Assembly: GCA_036346355.1 (NCBI GenBank)
Contig: CM070569.1
Location: 44,556,276 to 44,620,275, forward strand
Reading direction: 5' to 3'
DNA length: 64,000 nucleotides
Source: Rhipidocladum racemiflorum
Lineage: Eukaryota > Streptophyta > Magnoliopsida > Poales > Poaceae
Part shown: in pieces, positions 24,801 through 36,001 of the stretch
Position numbering within the stretch: the stretch's first letter is position 1
How the letters are laid out: each line of letters opens with the position of its first letter
Notes under the pieces: model-generated
Databases searched by the model: none
What the model was told of the DNA's origin: nothing
The model's input: the letters and a program-made list of their open reading frames with translations, nothing else
Translations under genes and position numbers: made by a program

Positions 24801-27800
24801 AGTGGAAGGATGGGCGGAGCAAATACAACAGAGCGAGGCTTCCTCCTCTTCTTGGATCGTGATGGGCTCGCTTCCTTCTGGGCTTCGACCGCAATCCCGA
24901 GCCTAATGGTCTGCCTTTGCCGTGATCGACAGACTTCGCCACCATCGCGCACACGGCCGCGCTTCACGCTCGCCGCTTCCACCGCCACGACGCCGAAAGT
25001 CATTGCCTGCGCCCGGGCCGAAGTCGCCGCCAGTTTCCGCTGCATTCTCCGCTTCCCGTTTTTTCTGGCCAAGGCCCCACTCTCTCCGTGAGGTACAGCT
25101 TTGTTTTGTTCAACGGCGCCGGCTTCATCGAATCGTCTCTCCGCTCCTTGAGACGGCCTGGTTAGTTCGCCACCGCTATCGCCGACACGCCCAATGGCCT
25201 GATGGCGAGAGAATCGCCGAAAAGTTAGGGGCAAAGCCGCTACATCTTGGCGACGATGTCCGCCCTTCACCTCTTCGCTTAGCTGGCGAGGTGCGCCGCC
25301 ATCCTTCGAGGAGCGCCCAAAATCTCGACGGCTTTCACCGCTATTGAAAACGGGCGATCAAATTTCCTGCCGGCACTGCTGCGCCGCTGTTTTCCTCACG
25401 CCGTCGCCCTGACTCTCATGGTCGCGATCGCCCCAGTGCCTCTTTGTCGCCCCTTCGGGCGAGTTTCAGACATTCTCCTGGTGGCACCGCTACCACACAA
25501 GACGCTGCGCCATCGCTTCTTCTGCGCGTTGGAGCCGCTGCCCTCGATGACGCCCATAATGCCCGCGCTCGAAGCTTCACTTTCATCGTAAGCGCCAATC
25601 CGGTAATTGGTCTTGGCGAGAGGGATAGCTAGTCCCGCTTCCCACCTCACGCTTAATCACCCTCCGATCACTCCGGCGTCATCCTTGGCGCCGGCTTGGC
25701 CGCCATCGCCAAGTTCGAAAACTAGAGCTCGATACCGCTTGTTGGAAAGTTACCCACCTCTTGTTGGAAAGTTACCCACCTCTTGTTGGTAAGTTACCCA
25801 CCTCTGTTGGAAAGTTACCCACCTCTCCGCTGGTAAGTTACCCACCTCTTGTTGGAAAGTTACCCACCTCTCCTCGACACGATTTCTGGTTGTGGTGGCC
25901 GAATGCACACCTTTTCCATTGTCTATTGCCTTGCTTAAATAGAGAATTACATGGAAATTAATTAAAGCTATTTAAGACCTCCAATTAGGCGCCATTCCTA
26001 TATCTGGCTGCCCTTTCTATTCTTAGCTAAAACAGCAAAGGAAACTAAAGATAGGATTTTCCTATTCCTAAAATGAAGAGGCGCACAGGCTTATTCCTAC
26101 AGATTTGCCATGCCCTTGTCTCACTAACATTTTGGCCCTGGAGCCACATGTAAGTGAGACAGAGGCTCAATTATCATCAACTTTGTGGCAAATAATCAAA
26201 TGCCTCATATTTTAATGGGCAAGGTGTCCTACAGCAAAAAGGCACCGAAGTTTAATGTCTTTCAGCAAAGACACAAAAAGGCAGCGTCATGGAGCAAATG
26301 CCACAAAAGTTGGGTGTCATGTAACCAATTTCTCCAATAAAATAATTATTCAACCTTTTGTTACTTTTTGAGCAATTCTTTTTGCATGATGAGCACTTTT
26401 AATGGTTCCATTTTGTTTGATTTCCCAGAAATGTCAGCACTGGAGCTCCAGAAGTGATGGTCAATTTTGTGACATCATGTTATAAACCTGAGCTATTGGT
26501 GCCTCTTGTTAACAATATCACAAAAATACCTGAAGTGGTACGTAATTGGAGCGTTCTTGGTTCAATACTAGTATGAATGCATGATGATAAGTATTGATAA
26601 CATGATGTTTAAGCTACTTGATTTGCTAATCGTATAATCCATGTAGAGCTCTTCTATGCGGTAACTGTATTGGTTTTTTTTTATGCCAATTAAATATTTT
26701 GGTACCAAGTTTTGTCCCTGCAATACTGATGTTCCTGTACTGTTAATGCAGGCCAGTGTCATAAATAACGTGAACACATCTGTTGGCAATACATCCGTTG
26801 GTGAACAAGAATATACCTTGTACGGGAAACCAACCATTACAGAGGTGTTGAGAGGACTTACATTTCAGATATCTGCCAACTCCTTTTTCCAGACTAATAC
26901 GAAACAGGTTTGTTTATGTGATATAGTGAATCAATGCATTGTAACATATTTTCCTTTCACAACTGCAGCATGTCTTGTGATGTCTCTTATTTTTTTATGT
27001 TTGTTTGTTTGTTTAATTTTCAGTAGATGCATGAAAAGAGCTAAAAAAACAGCATAAGCTAAATAAGAACCACATAAGCAGATAAAAGGAGCTTGCATAT
27101 ATACCTAGCTGGGGAAACTAGGAAATGGCAAAAATATGATTGTTGAAACGAAGACCCTTCTTGGTGGTGTTAATACTTGGCTGTTTAGAGCTTTGAATTT
27201 TTACTATGGAATCCTGCATGGCTGCACATGAAAGTAGCAAGATTTTCCTGCAGGCTGATATTCTCTATAAAATCATTGAAGATTCTGCTGGGCTTAAAGG
27301 AGATGGCTCTGAGATTGTTCTTGACTTGTTTTGTGGAACCGGAACCATTGGTCTGACCCTTGCTAGAAGGTAGTTTTTCTTGTAGTTGTAGCGGTAGCTA
27401 CTGTGAGCAATCAGTTGCTATCAAGTATCAACTATGAGTGGATAATTGTTTTATTTGATTAACTTAGAGCCATAGTTGGTAAATGTTCTTCTGCTTTTGC
27501 CCAGGGCAAAGCATGTTTATGGATATGAAGTTGTCCCTGAAGCCATTGCGGATGCTCAAAAGAATGCCAAGTTGAATGGCATTAGTAATGCTACATTTAT
27601 TCTGGGAGACCTTAATAAAATCAACGAAACATTCGGGAAGGAATTTCCAAAGCCTGACATAATCATATCAGGTTTGTCTTCTTTCATATTTGCTATTATA
27701 CAGCACTGAAATTCACTAATCTCCTGATGCTTTCTTTTTCTTTTTTTTTTCGCAAACGACAGTTCTTTCTGAATTCTGTATTAAATCTTATTCTTTTCAC

Positions 27801-28284
27801 TAGCTATTAACAACACCTTTAGATATGGAACTTTTTTTAGTGTTACACTTATGCAACAAACATGCCCGAGATTTTTTCAAATTTTAGAGAGATGCGATCA
27901 ATCAGTTGGAATTATAGTCTGCTTTGTTAAGACCTAATTGACATCATTAAATTCTTCAGATCCTAACCGACCAGGCATGCACATGAAGTTAATCAAGTGG
28001 CTGCTAGAAGTTAAAGCCCCTCGAATAGTGTACGTCTCATGTAATCCAGCTACTTGTGCACGGGATTTGGACTACCTGTGTCATGGTGTGGTATGTTTTG
28101 TCCTACTATTGGCAGACTTGTGGTATTTTAGCTCTGTTGCAGTACTTAGCTGCTGCTTCAATGAATTTATCTGCAGGAAGAGAAAGATTTGAGAGGATGC
28201 TACGAGCTGAAGAGTGTAATACCAGTAGATATGTTTCCCCACACTCCTCATATTGAGTGTGTGTGCTTGCTGGAGCTGTGCTGA
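18870..28284 (+). CDS. RNA (uracil-5-)-methyltransferase, TrmA/RumA family
   Basis: SAM-dependent enzyme making 5-methyluridine in rRNA or tRNA. Nine exons join in frame: 18870-19463, 19546-19731, 20411-20520, 26429-26537, 26752-26907, 27254-27369, 27505-27671, 27960-28090 and 28177-28284 (558 residues plus stop). The N-terminus is Ala/Arg-rich and suggests an organelle transit peptide. A TRAM-like domain covers about residues 62-122 (LAFKGKGVCKV). A cysteine cluster CPLAADCGGC follows, like the iron-sulfur motif of RumA. The SAM-binding loop DLFCGTGTIGL is near residue 410. The nucleophile is the Cys of SCNPATCARDL, about residue 507. The C-terminal PHTPHIECVCLLEL is also conserved. The third intron is about 5.9 kb because of nested transposons. 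No exon is damaged, so the gene looks functional. The exact RNA target is unknown. Confidence 0.95.
21273..21405. repeat. 22-bp tandem repeats inside the left Copia LTR
   Basis: Six head-to-tail copies of TGTTGGWAAGTTACCCACCT followed by CT begin at the very first base of the LTR. The right LTR carries a similar six-copy array at 25740-25872 with two degraded copies. The LTR terminus itself is the first repeat unit. Confidence 0.95.
21790..23447 (-). pseudogene. Copia reverse transcriptase / RNase H, frameshifted
   Basis: Polymerase phrases occur in alternating frames: RDGTAIGLKWVFKVKRGEHG (23447-22806 ORF), HHMDVKSAFLSGDLEE near 22839, then GVYVGDLV replacing the usual YVDDL catalytic box, and HYYLGIEVKR. 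RNase H fragments with CEAEYIAFANLASQALWLARV lie at 22032-21790. Small insertions and deletions change frame every hundred bases or so. The altered YVDD box and the shifts rule out activity. Confidence 0.88.
23448..25700 (-). pseudogene. Copia gag, protease and integrase region, heavily decayed
   Basis: This is the 5' half of the internal region on the minus strand, between the primer-binding site and the polymerase. A gag/protease-like stretch at 24693-24298 precedes integrase-like fragments (CRGDLRGQDPARLGGNKYFLLLVDDL at 24208-23981, and HGAFEAWHEKPAIHH at 23729-23472). No frame is open for a full domain. Assignment rests mainly on position and these fragments. Confidence 0.65.
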
Positions 28285-29401
28285 TCTTCAGCTTGGTTTC
28301 TTGAGCTAAAGCCACCAGAAGGTTTGCAATCACTTTTGATCGAGTCCTAACAGTTCCTGACAACTCAATGGTAAACTGATCGTGTATTCTTTTTGCTCCC
28401 ATATTTACTGTTCTTCACGTGTTCAGAGATTGTTGATGATGGTGAGTGCAGCTTTGCTGAATGAGTTCTTCAGTTAACATATCTCAAGCAGAACTACTGC
28501 AGAAGAAAGGCTACCTAAAAAGCCCAGCAGAAGAGGCACCCGAATTCAATGTGATTTCCCCGTCATGGATCACTGATTGATCGTTCGTGGTTGGGGGCTT
28601 GGAGCAACCCTTGCGCCGTACAAAAGACGGGGGGCAAAATCTCTGACAGTCATCGTGGACGATACGATAAATCTTTTGACACTGTAAACTGTAAAAGCGA
28701 ATTCATTTGTCTGATCTCTTCAAGTTAGTGTTAAAGAATAAAAATTGCCTCCAGAATATCCTTGATGTGATTCATCTTTTACATGTGGCCATCGCCCATT
28801 CTTTTCTTGGTTACGAACATGTGGCCACTGCTGAGTACATTTGTTTTGGTAGGATTTTTTGGACTACAAAATTAGGGAAGGTGGAGTTTCTCGGCCTTAG
28901 GTCTTGGCCCAGATAGAACAAAAGTGGGATGCAAATTCTTCGACGTCTCCGCTTCCGAGTAAAAAGAAATCAGTTTTATCTTGTAAAAAAACTGTAGAAG
29001 TTTTGAAAAAAAAAATAAAAAATATTACACGTATAACTCTATAAAATTTAAACATCAAAATCAATTGTATTTAAAAGATATAAAAAAATAAATTCAATCT
29101 AAATAGTAGTTTTTTACCATTTAATACTATTTATCTTGTTGCTTGTTAATTTTATTTCTTTCATATTTGATTAAGTTTGGTCTTAAATTTTACAGAAGTT
29201 AACTTTCTTATGTGTGATAGTTTTTTTTAAGAATTTTTTAAAATTGGGTCTACATTGTAAGAATAATTTAAACCGGATATATTCCCCCAAAAAAAAACTT
29301 CGAAGCGTGAAAGTGAAGTGAAACACAATATACAACGCGCAAGTTATCTTTCAGTTTCCAATTCCACCAGCTTCTGCGCTGCGGGAACCGAGTGTCCCCA
29401 C
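28285..29401. other. 3' flank of the methyltransferase gene and intergenic spacer
   Basis: The first few hundred bases should be 3' UTR. From about 28970 to 29290 the sequence is strongly AT-rich with A and T runs and no coding potential. A MITE is possible there, but I could not find paired ends. Confidence 0.45.
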
Positions 29402-32400
29402 ATGTCAGAGGCCGGCGATCCCCTCGACTCCCTCCCAGCGGCGATCCTCGCCGACGTGCTCGGCCGCGTCGCCGACGCCGGGGACATCGCGTCGTGCCGC
29501 CTCGCCTCGCGCGCGCTCCTCGCCGCCTCGCCTCGCGCGCGCTCCTCGCCGCCTCGTACCACTGCCCCCGCGTCCGCCTCTGCGCCGCCGCCCGCGCACG
29601 GCGCCGCCGCCACGAGAGCGAGGGCCCCGCCTTCCGCGCGGCCGCGGGGAACCTCGCGTCGCTCCTGGGGCTGCACCTCCGCTCCCTCGCGCTCGACGCG
29701 TCCGAGGGGCAGGGTTATCCCGATGACGCGAAGTGGGTGGAGGATGGGGAGTTCGACGAGGCCGACGACCTGCACCTCACCGCCGGGGTGTCAACTGCAG
29801 CGTGGGCGGCCACTGCCGCAGGATCCTCCCTCCGAGAGGTGGAGATCGCCGACTTCTGGCTGCAGTCGTGCTGGCGAAAGGCGGAGGCGCTCCCTGTCAT
29901 CTCCCAATTCTGTCAGTCTCTCTCTCTCTCTCTCTAGTGTGATGGTTAGTTCTTTTTTGGGAGATTTAATTATTTGCCACTTCAAAACATTTTTTAGAGA
30001 GAGTAGACGTAGTTCGCCCACCCACTCAAGCCATACACGCGTGTGCGTGTGCGTGTCTAGAAATTTTGCGCAGGCCTTAGATTATCTCTAGCGGATTCCT
30101 TCAGTCTCTTCGCAAACAGATCCAAGTGTTCCAGCGAATTCCCTTCAGTCTTCCCTTCAGAAGAGATTCGAAGAGAGAATCCCTTTAGAAACAGATTCTC
30201 TCTCTAATCCCAGAGAGAAATCCCTTCGAGGGGATGTTATTGGAAATAGCAGGAAATAAAGAGAATGGATATAGAGAAAGGAATAGAATGAAAGAAAATT
30301 GTTGAAGATAGGCTTATGGATTGTTTGCACGCTTTTTTCCACCGAACATGCATATTTTGATTAAATAAGACATACCGTGCTGATCCTAGGATCATCAAAC
30401 CGGGCACACTGGCCTGTCTTTTCAACTTGCAAAGAACTGAAGAAGTATATTTGGGTTAAAATTGGAATTTCATTGATGAGTTTGGGGTTCCTGCGATAGT
30501 TGAGTTTTGTATGTTGATTATTTTTCCAAAAAAAAGGAATGTAATTATCTTGCTAGAGTTAGCCGACAAGTTTGGAACGAATTGTTTGGGGCCTTTGGGC
30601 TAAAGTTATGCTCCTTTTCATGGATTTATTGTTTTCTGGGTTGAATTATACTCTGTGTTGCTCTAGAAAACTGAACTTTGAGCTAAACTTGTGTTTCTCC
30701 AATCGGGGTTTTCAAAAGGAAAAAAGAAGTGAGTGAGAACTTGTGCTAGAATTGATATATAAACCATTTATTTAGGCCCTGTTTGGTATGGTTCAGATTT
30801 TAGTAGAAACGGAAACGGTTCCAGATTCTGTGAATTGGGTGGAACGGGGTTGAGATCGATTCAGCCACAGAGTGGAAAAAAAAGAAATGATCCTAGAAGA
30901 ATCGTTTCGAGCTTTAGCCCATTTGGTTGGGTTTCTTCCAGAATCTAGTAGAAACGACCTGGTTCCAAGTTGCCAAACGGAACCTTAATTTGTCACAAGA
31001 AACTCAATTTAGGCTAAGTCCAACCGCTACTTTCTGTGGGTAGAGATAATAAGGCCATTAGATTCAGGAGAATATATAGTTCGTGTATAGTGCATATCAG
31101 CACGGCAGAATGAGTTAAGAAAATGTTATAGAGATAAGGAGAGTTGATGAAATCATGCTCTACTGTGTAATATAGAGCGCTTGATTTGTGTTAAGCGTGT
31201 TGCTCATAGATTTGAGTTTTGGGTTGCTGTTATATTTCAGTTATGGATATTGCTTTGTTAGAAAGTGATAGTGAAGTAGATGACATTGGCAGCAATTTAG
31301 CTTATTCTCATCCCTGCAGCAGCCCGTTTTGAATCAAATATAGCCATTTGACCATTTCATTAACTCAAATAAACGACGACACACAATTACGAACGTGTTT
31401 GGTTCATAGCATTTATCATGTAAACACTAGAGCTTCCGTTCCTAATGTGGGAATCCCACTATGCAAATACACTTGTTTCAACATCTAGTAAAAGATGCTG
31501 TATTCAGACTAATCTGCCATAATCAATGTTATACTCTGCTTGGTTCTATATATTTAACCCGTTAACTTAATCCTGCTCTTGATGATCTCAGACTAAATTT
31601 TGGTTACGCAGGTCATAATCTTTTAAAATTGGGGCTGAGAAATGCATGGCTATCTGTTGATGGGCTGAAGATAATGCCTAATCTGACTCATCTGGTGCTT
31701 GAATTCATTAGATTAGATGATGAGGATCTCAGCAAATTGAATGAATGTTTCCCTTGCCTTCAGATTCTCAATCTTATTGGAGTCGGAGGACTCAAGGATC
31801 CCAAGATTCACCTTCCTCAACTAAAGACTTGCCGCTGGGAGGTATCAAATGTTCCACGGTCTTTAGCTATCCATGCGCCTAACTTGGTTTATCTTGAGTT
31901 AAAGTGTGTTCGACCAGAAATACTCATTTTGGATACTCCATCCATGTCTACTTTGAAGCTCACCATTGATAAACTTGGTCCAACTGTCCGAATTGAGGAT
32001 CTTGTGAGTTTAACAAATCTTCGGATAGAGTCATTTGACCTAAACTCCCTCTTGCAATTGTTTACAAGCAATGGAGATATTAGTACATTAGAGCTTGAGC
32101 TACCCTTTTCTGCAAACCGCTATGAACTTTTTGAAGCAGTGAAGCCAGACTATCTTCTGCAGCTGTTTGCCAACTTCAAAGAAGTCAAGTTGGCCCCAAG
32201 ATTTTCATGTGAACTGATGAGATGTCTCATCTTATGTATGAATAGTCAGTTTAGAAGCTGTTCGAAGAAACTTCTGGTTCATCTACCGCCATCTGACAGT
32301 GTTCCTCTGTTTGTACACTTGTTCAAGAACTGTGCACCGTTGTGCGAGGTGACTGTTCTTTTCCATGCTGATTCCACCGATGAAATCCGTCAAGGTGCAA

Positions 32401-32459
32401 TATCAGCTTGGACAACAAATTTTCCGGAGATCAGATGGCAATGGGGCACTTGGAAGTAA
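29402..32459 (+). CDS. F-box/LRR-like protein gene with a frame-breaking duplication
   Basis: Two exons: 29402-29911 and 31612-32459 (stop TAA). Exon 1 begins with an F-box, MSEAGDPLDSLPAAILADVL then VADAGDIASCRLASRALLAAS. F-box proteins link substrates to SCF ubiquitin ligases through SKP1. Exon 2 encodes Leu-rich segments (MPNLTHLVLEFIRLDDEDL, FPCLQILNLIGVGGLKDPKI) and resembles LRR-type F-box proteins. The junction (T plus GT) gives a Cys codon and is in frame with the second half of exon 1. An exact 26-bp tandem duplication at 29501-29552 shifts the frame; with a single copy the whole ORF would be continuous, about 443 codons. Either the gene is newly broken, a different start is used, or the copy number is an assembly error. 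The substrate is unknown. Confidence 0.8.
29501..29552. repeat. 26-bp exact tandem duplication in the F-box exon
   Basis: Positions 29501-29526 and 29527-29552 are identical (CTCGCCTCGCGCGCGCTCCT then CGCCGC). Because 26 is not a multiple of three, the reading frame changes from that of the F-box start to that of the downstream exon. Confidence 0.97.
30775..30984. mobile_element. Tourist-like MITE in the F-box gene intron
   Basis: The left end reads GGCCCTGTTTGGTATGG; the right end in reverse reads AGGTTCCGTTTGGCAAC. A TTA trinucleotide flanks both sides (30772-30774 and 30985-30987). The form and 3-bp duplication fit PIF/Harbinger-type Tourist MITEs. It is about 210 bp with no coding capacity, in the 1.7-kb intron. 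Confidence 0.65.
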
Positions 32460-32872
32460 TCCTGCTTCGATACATTACTTGAAGACTACCCAGAATCACA
32501 TATCTAATACTAGGGGTGTCTAGGGAGCACCTGAGTGTTTTTTAGTTTGTGAGCACTCAAATTTGTAGCCTTTGGATCTAGATCTATTGATCCAATCAAT
32601 TTGTCATCTCTCCCCACCACCCTCCTCTTTATAGGCCCCCAAGTTAAGTGTTCACAAATAAAAAAAACACTTAGCCATTCTCAACTGGGACACTTTTTTT
32701 AGGGCTATCTGTGACACTTTTTTAGGGCTATCTGTGACACTTTTGGTAAAGTAGCATCCTCTTTTGCAGTATTGTAACATATTTGCTTGTGGTGTTTGGA
32801 TGGATGCATATAAGGCTTGTTTGCCGCAGCACTTTGCAAAAATGTACAAATGTTCCAAGATAAGCAACTCTG

Positions 32873-32946
<74 letters not shown>

Positions 32947-33326
32947 TGATTGTCTTGCTTTTGTTGAATTTACATGGTAATTTATAATCAAGAGTATACA
33001 CTTACTTGCTGGATTTCGCTTTTTGCCCTGTTTTTTATGCATGTTAGCACATGGAAGGGAAAGAAAATGATCAGAACCAAGCAGATGAAGTTAGAGCATA
33101 TCAGCCTATCAAAATCACACATGTTTACACTACGGAATTCTCGTCAACATTGTGGTGTCCTTTGCCCCTCCTTATGTACATCACAATGCCGTTGGCAGAC
33201 ATAATCCTCCGAGAGCACAAGCAAGATCCTGCAGAATGGGATCTATGTACCTCGCATAAATTGATGCCTAACCATCTATCGTTTAAAGATTAGCTCGGCT
33301 CGGTTTCTTTTTTCCCGCAAATTCTC
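32460..33326. other. 3' flanks between convergent genes
   Basis: This region separates the F-box gene (plus) from the Cys-rich protein gene (minus), whose stop is at 33327. It holds the long CT microsatellite at 32874-32944, a duplicated phrase around TTTTTTAGGGCTATCTGTGA near 32700, and otherwise unremarkable sequence likely to be 3' UTRs. Confidence 0.5.
32874..32944. repeat. (CT)n microsatellite, about 70 bp
   Basis: An uninterrupted CT/TC dinucleotide run. The Ser-Leu and Arg-Glu repeat peptides predicted across it on both strands are artefacts. Confidence 0.98.
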
Positions 33327-34577
33327 TCAGAAGCAGATGCACCAGTTGCAACGGCAGAGGCTGGGGCAGTGGCAGCACCACGACCGCCATTGGCAGCAGC
33401 AGCAGCAGGATGACCAGGAGCAGGCAAACCAGCAGCAGCCGCAGCACTCCCCGCAGCAGCACCACCCCGTCCTTCTCCTCCGCTCCTCCTCCGTCGTCAT
33501 CTCCTCGAAGGCCGACATGGGGGCCGCGAGCGGCGGCGGCTGCTCGCATTCCTTCTGCAGCGGCTGGTACAGTGCGCCGCCGCCGGTGCATTCCTTCTTC
33601 TTCGGCGACGTCTCTGCCAGTCTGCGGGTGAAGCGGCAAAGGTTGGCATGTCAGGATGGGAAAAGATCAAGAATTACCATGCACGGAAAAGATCGTGCTA
33701 GCGCGGCGTACATTGGGAAGGCGAAGGAGAAGTTGCTCGAGCTGCCGCCGGAGCCGCTCTCGTGCCGCCGGAACGCGACGGCGTTATTGGCCTTGGCGCT
33801 CCCCGCGCTGGCTACCGACCTCGCGCTGCCCGGCATTGCGGACTCCTTGGCGCCGTGCCCACCAGAAGCGTCGAACGCGTCCGCCGGCTCCGATCCCTCC
33901 GAGACGGTCGGGAGCTTCCAGTCCGGCTCCCCGCCGCCGGACGCCGCCATCGCTTCGTCGTAGAAGTAGTCGAAGTGCGACCTGCTGCTGTCGTATAGCC
34001 CGCCGAGTTCGCCGGACTGGCTGGCGCCCTGGATACTGAACAGCGATTCGTTGGACGCCACGCTCCACTCGGCCTGCGACGACGACGTCTTGGTCTGGAA
34101 GACGGACGCCGGGATCCTCTCCGGGTCGAACCCGCTGTCCACCGCCGGTGTCGCCGCGGCCTCTGCTGCCTTCGGCATCGTCTGGACCTCCGGCGCCTGC
34201 GTCATCTCCGTGAACACCGTGCTACCGTCCGGCAAAAACGGGTTGTCGATGGTCTGAGCCAGCTGCTCCGGCCACGACGCCCAATCGTCGGGTTTAACCT
34301 CTGCACCGTCACCGGGAGCGGCACGGTCATTGTCCGGCGCTGCCACCAACGGGCTGCTGATCTCGGCCGCGTCGAGATGGAATAAGCTCTCGGCGTCCGA
34401 CGACGAGGAAGACGAGGACGAGGACGACGACCGCCTGTCGGGCTTAAGGGCGGCCTCCTCGAACGGCTCGTCCGACGGCGGCATTTCTTCAGGAGGCGCG
34501 GGCAGCTTGGTACTCTCTGATGGCGGTGTGCCCGGAGAGGATGGCAATGTCGGCAAGCCGGCCGACTGGGGCTCCAT
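33327..34577 (-). CDS. Unknown plant protein with Cys-rich C-terminus
   Basis: Two exons on the minus strand, 34577-33712 and 33621-33327, join in frame across a 90-bp GT-AG intron to give 386 residues. The start MEPQSAGLPTLPSSPG is the first ATG in this frame; an earlier ATG at 34594 is in another frame. The protein is acidic and low-complexity, with an 11-Ser run near residue 55 (RRSSSS...DAESLFHLDAAE). The junction creates SNFSFAFPILAETSPKKKEC, a phrase I associate with a plant-specific family of unknown function. The last 46 residues contain 20 Cys, several Trp and no acidic residue but one (GWCCCGECCGCCWFACSW, then CCCCC). Such tails may be S-acylated or bind metal, but this is inference. 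No enzymatic domain is visible. Both exons are intact. Confidence 0.85.
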
Positions 34578-36001
34578 GACCACGCCCTGGCCATGACACG
34601 ATGATCATGCTAAGTTTCTTGGCCTTAAACAAAAAAACAAGAAACCAATGACAAAAATCAAATTCTAGGAGCCCACCTGAAGACCAAGAGGAGCCCCAAT
34701 TCGAAATGGACGGAGACGCGGCAAGAAAAGATGGCAAATTTGCAGGGTGGTCGTGATATATTTGGCACGGAAGAGAACGGAGGGGTTTTGTGCCAAGGAT
34801 CGGAGCTTGACGCAGCCGTTGCAGCTATAGAGGGCACCGCCGTTCTGCCGGTATGCCGTACGGGGCCTAGCTATTTTTGGTTAACTCGTGACACTGCAGA
34901 TGAAGCGCTCGCTACAAGCCCGGGAAACCACTCAATTCGCAGCAAAAAAAAAAAAAAAAACATCCTTTCCCATACCAAAACAAGTCATAATTGATGGTGC
35001 GTGTGTGCAACGCTGAAGCATGTTCACGGAGTACAATTTATTTGATGAGAAGTGCAAGGAACATGCACACGAATGCGGGCATGGCGATTTGTTTGGCAAG
35101 TTCTCCTCCTTAATGAATCGGCTCAAACAACTCTGCAAGCAGCTGAAGAAGCGCCACTCAATCCAGGGAGCTCCAACTCCTCGGGGCAATCCAGGGAGCT
35201 CCAGTGGGGGTGCCACCAGCGGGAGAGTACGGTGCTTGCCTCTGCCTTCTTGGCGGGGACGAGCTGGAGCACGTCGTCGGAGAGGCCCGACCTGCGGCGG
35301 CGGCGAGCCCACTTCAAACAGGTCTCCCATGCAAAACCGCCTCCAGTACTTGTTCCTCCTCGATCTGGGCCGCGGAAGCTTCGTCGGACGGCGTGGATGG
35401 ACAGCCGCATTTTCGACCGCACTGGATCTCCGCGGTCCAAATCGGGGAGGAGGCAAACGATAAAACGTGTTAATAAGGGGCCTTTCCCGTAAAACTTCCT
35501 CCGCCTCTCGTCCCGCCTAGATCCGGGCCGCGGAACCCAGATCGGACGGCGGGTGGAGAGCCGCATTTCGATCGCTCTGGATCGTCCTCTACAAACGGCC
35601 AAGTTTACTCTGAGCTTGATCTTGCTTTTAGATCAAGAGGACATCAAACACGTTGATGTTCCAGTTCCTTTAAAAAAACTAGAAGGAGTGATACATGTTT
35701 ATATTTTTAGCTCACAGTTCAGCATCACAAAATCAAACTCATTACTCCAAGATATCAAGGACAGCATTTCAAATTGGTCTTTTGCAAGTGCTCGAGGTCT
35801 TAAAAAATTGATGCTTAGGCAGACCTGACTCTTTTTTCTTGTTGTTTTCTGTTCCTTTTCCTTTCCTTCTCTTCGCTCCCCTTTTCCTTTTTTACTCTTC
35901 TTCCTCGTCTGCTTCCTTCTCTAGTGCAGTCTCATGCAATCTATACCTTCCGTTTTTTCTAATTTAATATAGCTTCGGCGGTTTCAAAAAAAAAAAAAAA
36001 A
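34578..36001. other. Upstream region, GC-rich repeats and an A-tailed segment
   Basis: 34578-35000 is the promoter side of the Cys-rich protein gene. From about 35100 to 35590 the DNA is GC-rich, with an imperfect duplication: GATCTGGGCCGCGGAAGC at 35362 onward resembles GATCCGGGCCGCGGAACC at 35520 onward, each followed by GGACGGCG and AGCCGCATTT. At 35820-36001 a pyrimidine-rich tract ends in GGCGGTTTC plus 16-18 A residues. This looks like the 3' end of a retroposon (LINE or SINE) on the plus strand. No coding domain was recognised. Confidence 0.4.

Larger units (their letters stand above)
21273..26101 (-). mobile_element. Ty1/Copia retrotransposon, decayed, with both LTRs
   Basis: Two LTRs (21273-21633 and 25740-26101, about 361 bp) begin TGTTGG and end CCTACA on the plus strand and are flanked by an exact 5-bp duplication GATTT (21268-21272, 26102-26106). 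The element reads on the minus strand. After the 5' LTR comes GCGGTATCGAGCTC, a degenerate form of the usual Copia initiator-Met primer-binding site. A purine tract GGAGGAAAT precedes the 3' LTR. Coding order is gag, protease, integrase, polymerase, RNase H, with every domain broken. The internal part is about 4.1 kb. Confidence 0.92.
20963..26335. mobile_element. Nested foldback elements split by a Copia insertion
   Basis: The outer arm CAGGACACCCAACTTTTGTG (20976 onward) is mirrored on the right by its inverse ending near 26320. An inner arm, from 21223 (TTAAGGCATAATTGATT) to about 21267, is mirrored at 26170-26215 (TGGCAAATAATCAAATGCC). The Copia at 21273-26101 sits between the two inner arms. 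Without it, the foldback would be roughly 0.5 kb long. Words of the inner element are shared with the foldback at 8.0-8.25 kb. It lies in intron 3 of the methyltransferase gene. Confidence 0.75.

Noticed and set aside
32705..33042. Arg-Glu and Ser-Leu repeat proteins
   Set aside because: Pure translation of the CT microsatellite.
33337..33963. 208-codon plus-strand ORF with Gln-rich N-terminus
   Set aside because: It is the complement of the Cys-rich and Ser-rich exons of the minus-strand gene. The Gln runs are the antisense of the TGC codons.
35590..35828. 91-codon plus-strand ORF before the A tail
   Set aside because: No match to LINE reverse transcriptase or RNase H motifs I know. Kept only as part of an unclassified retroposon-like segment.
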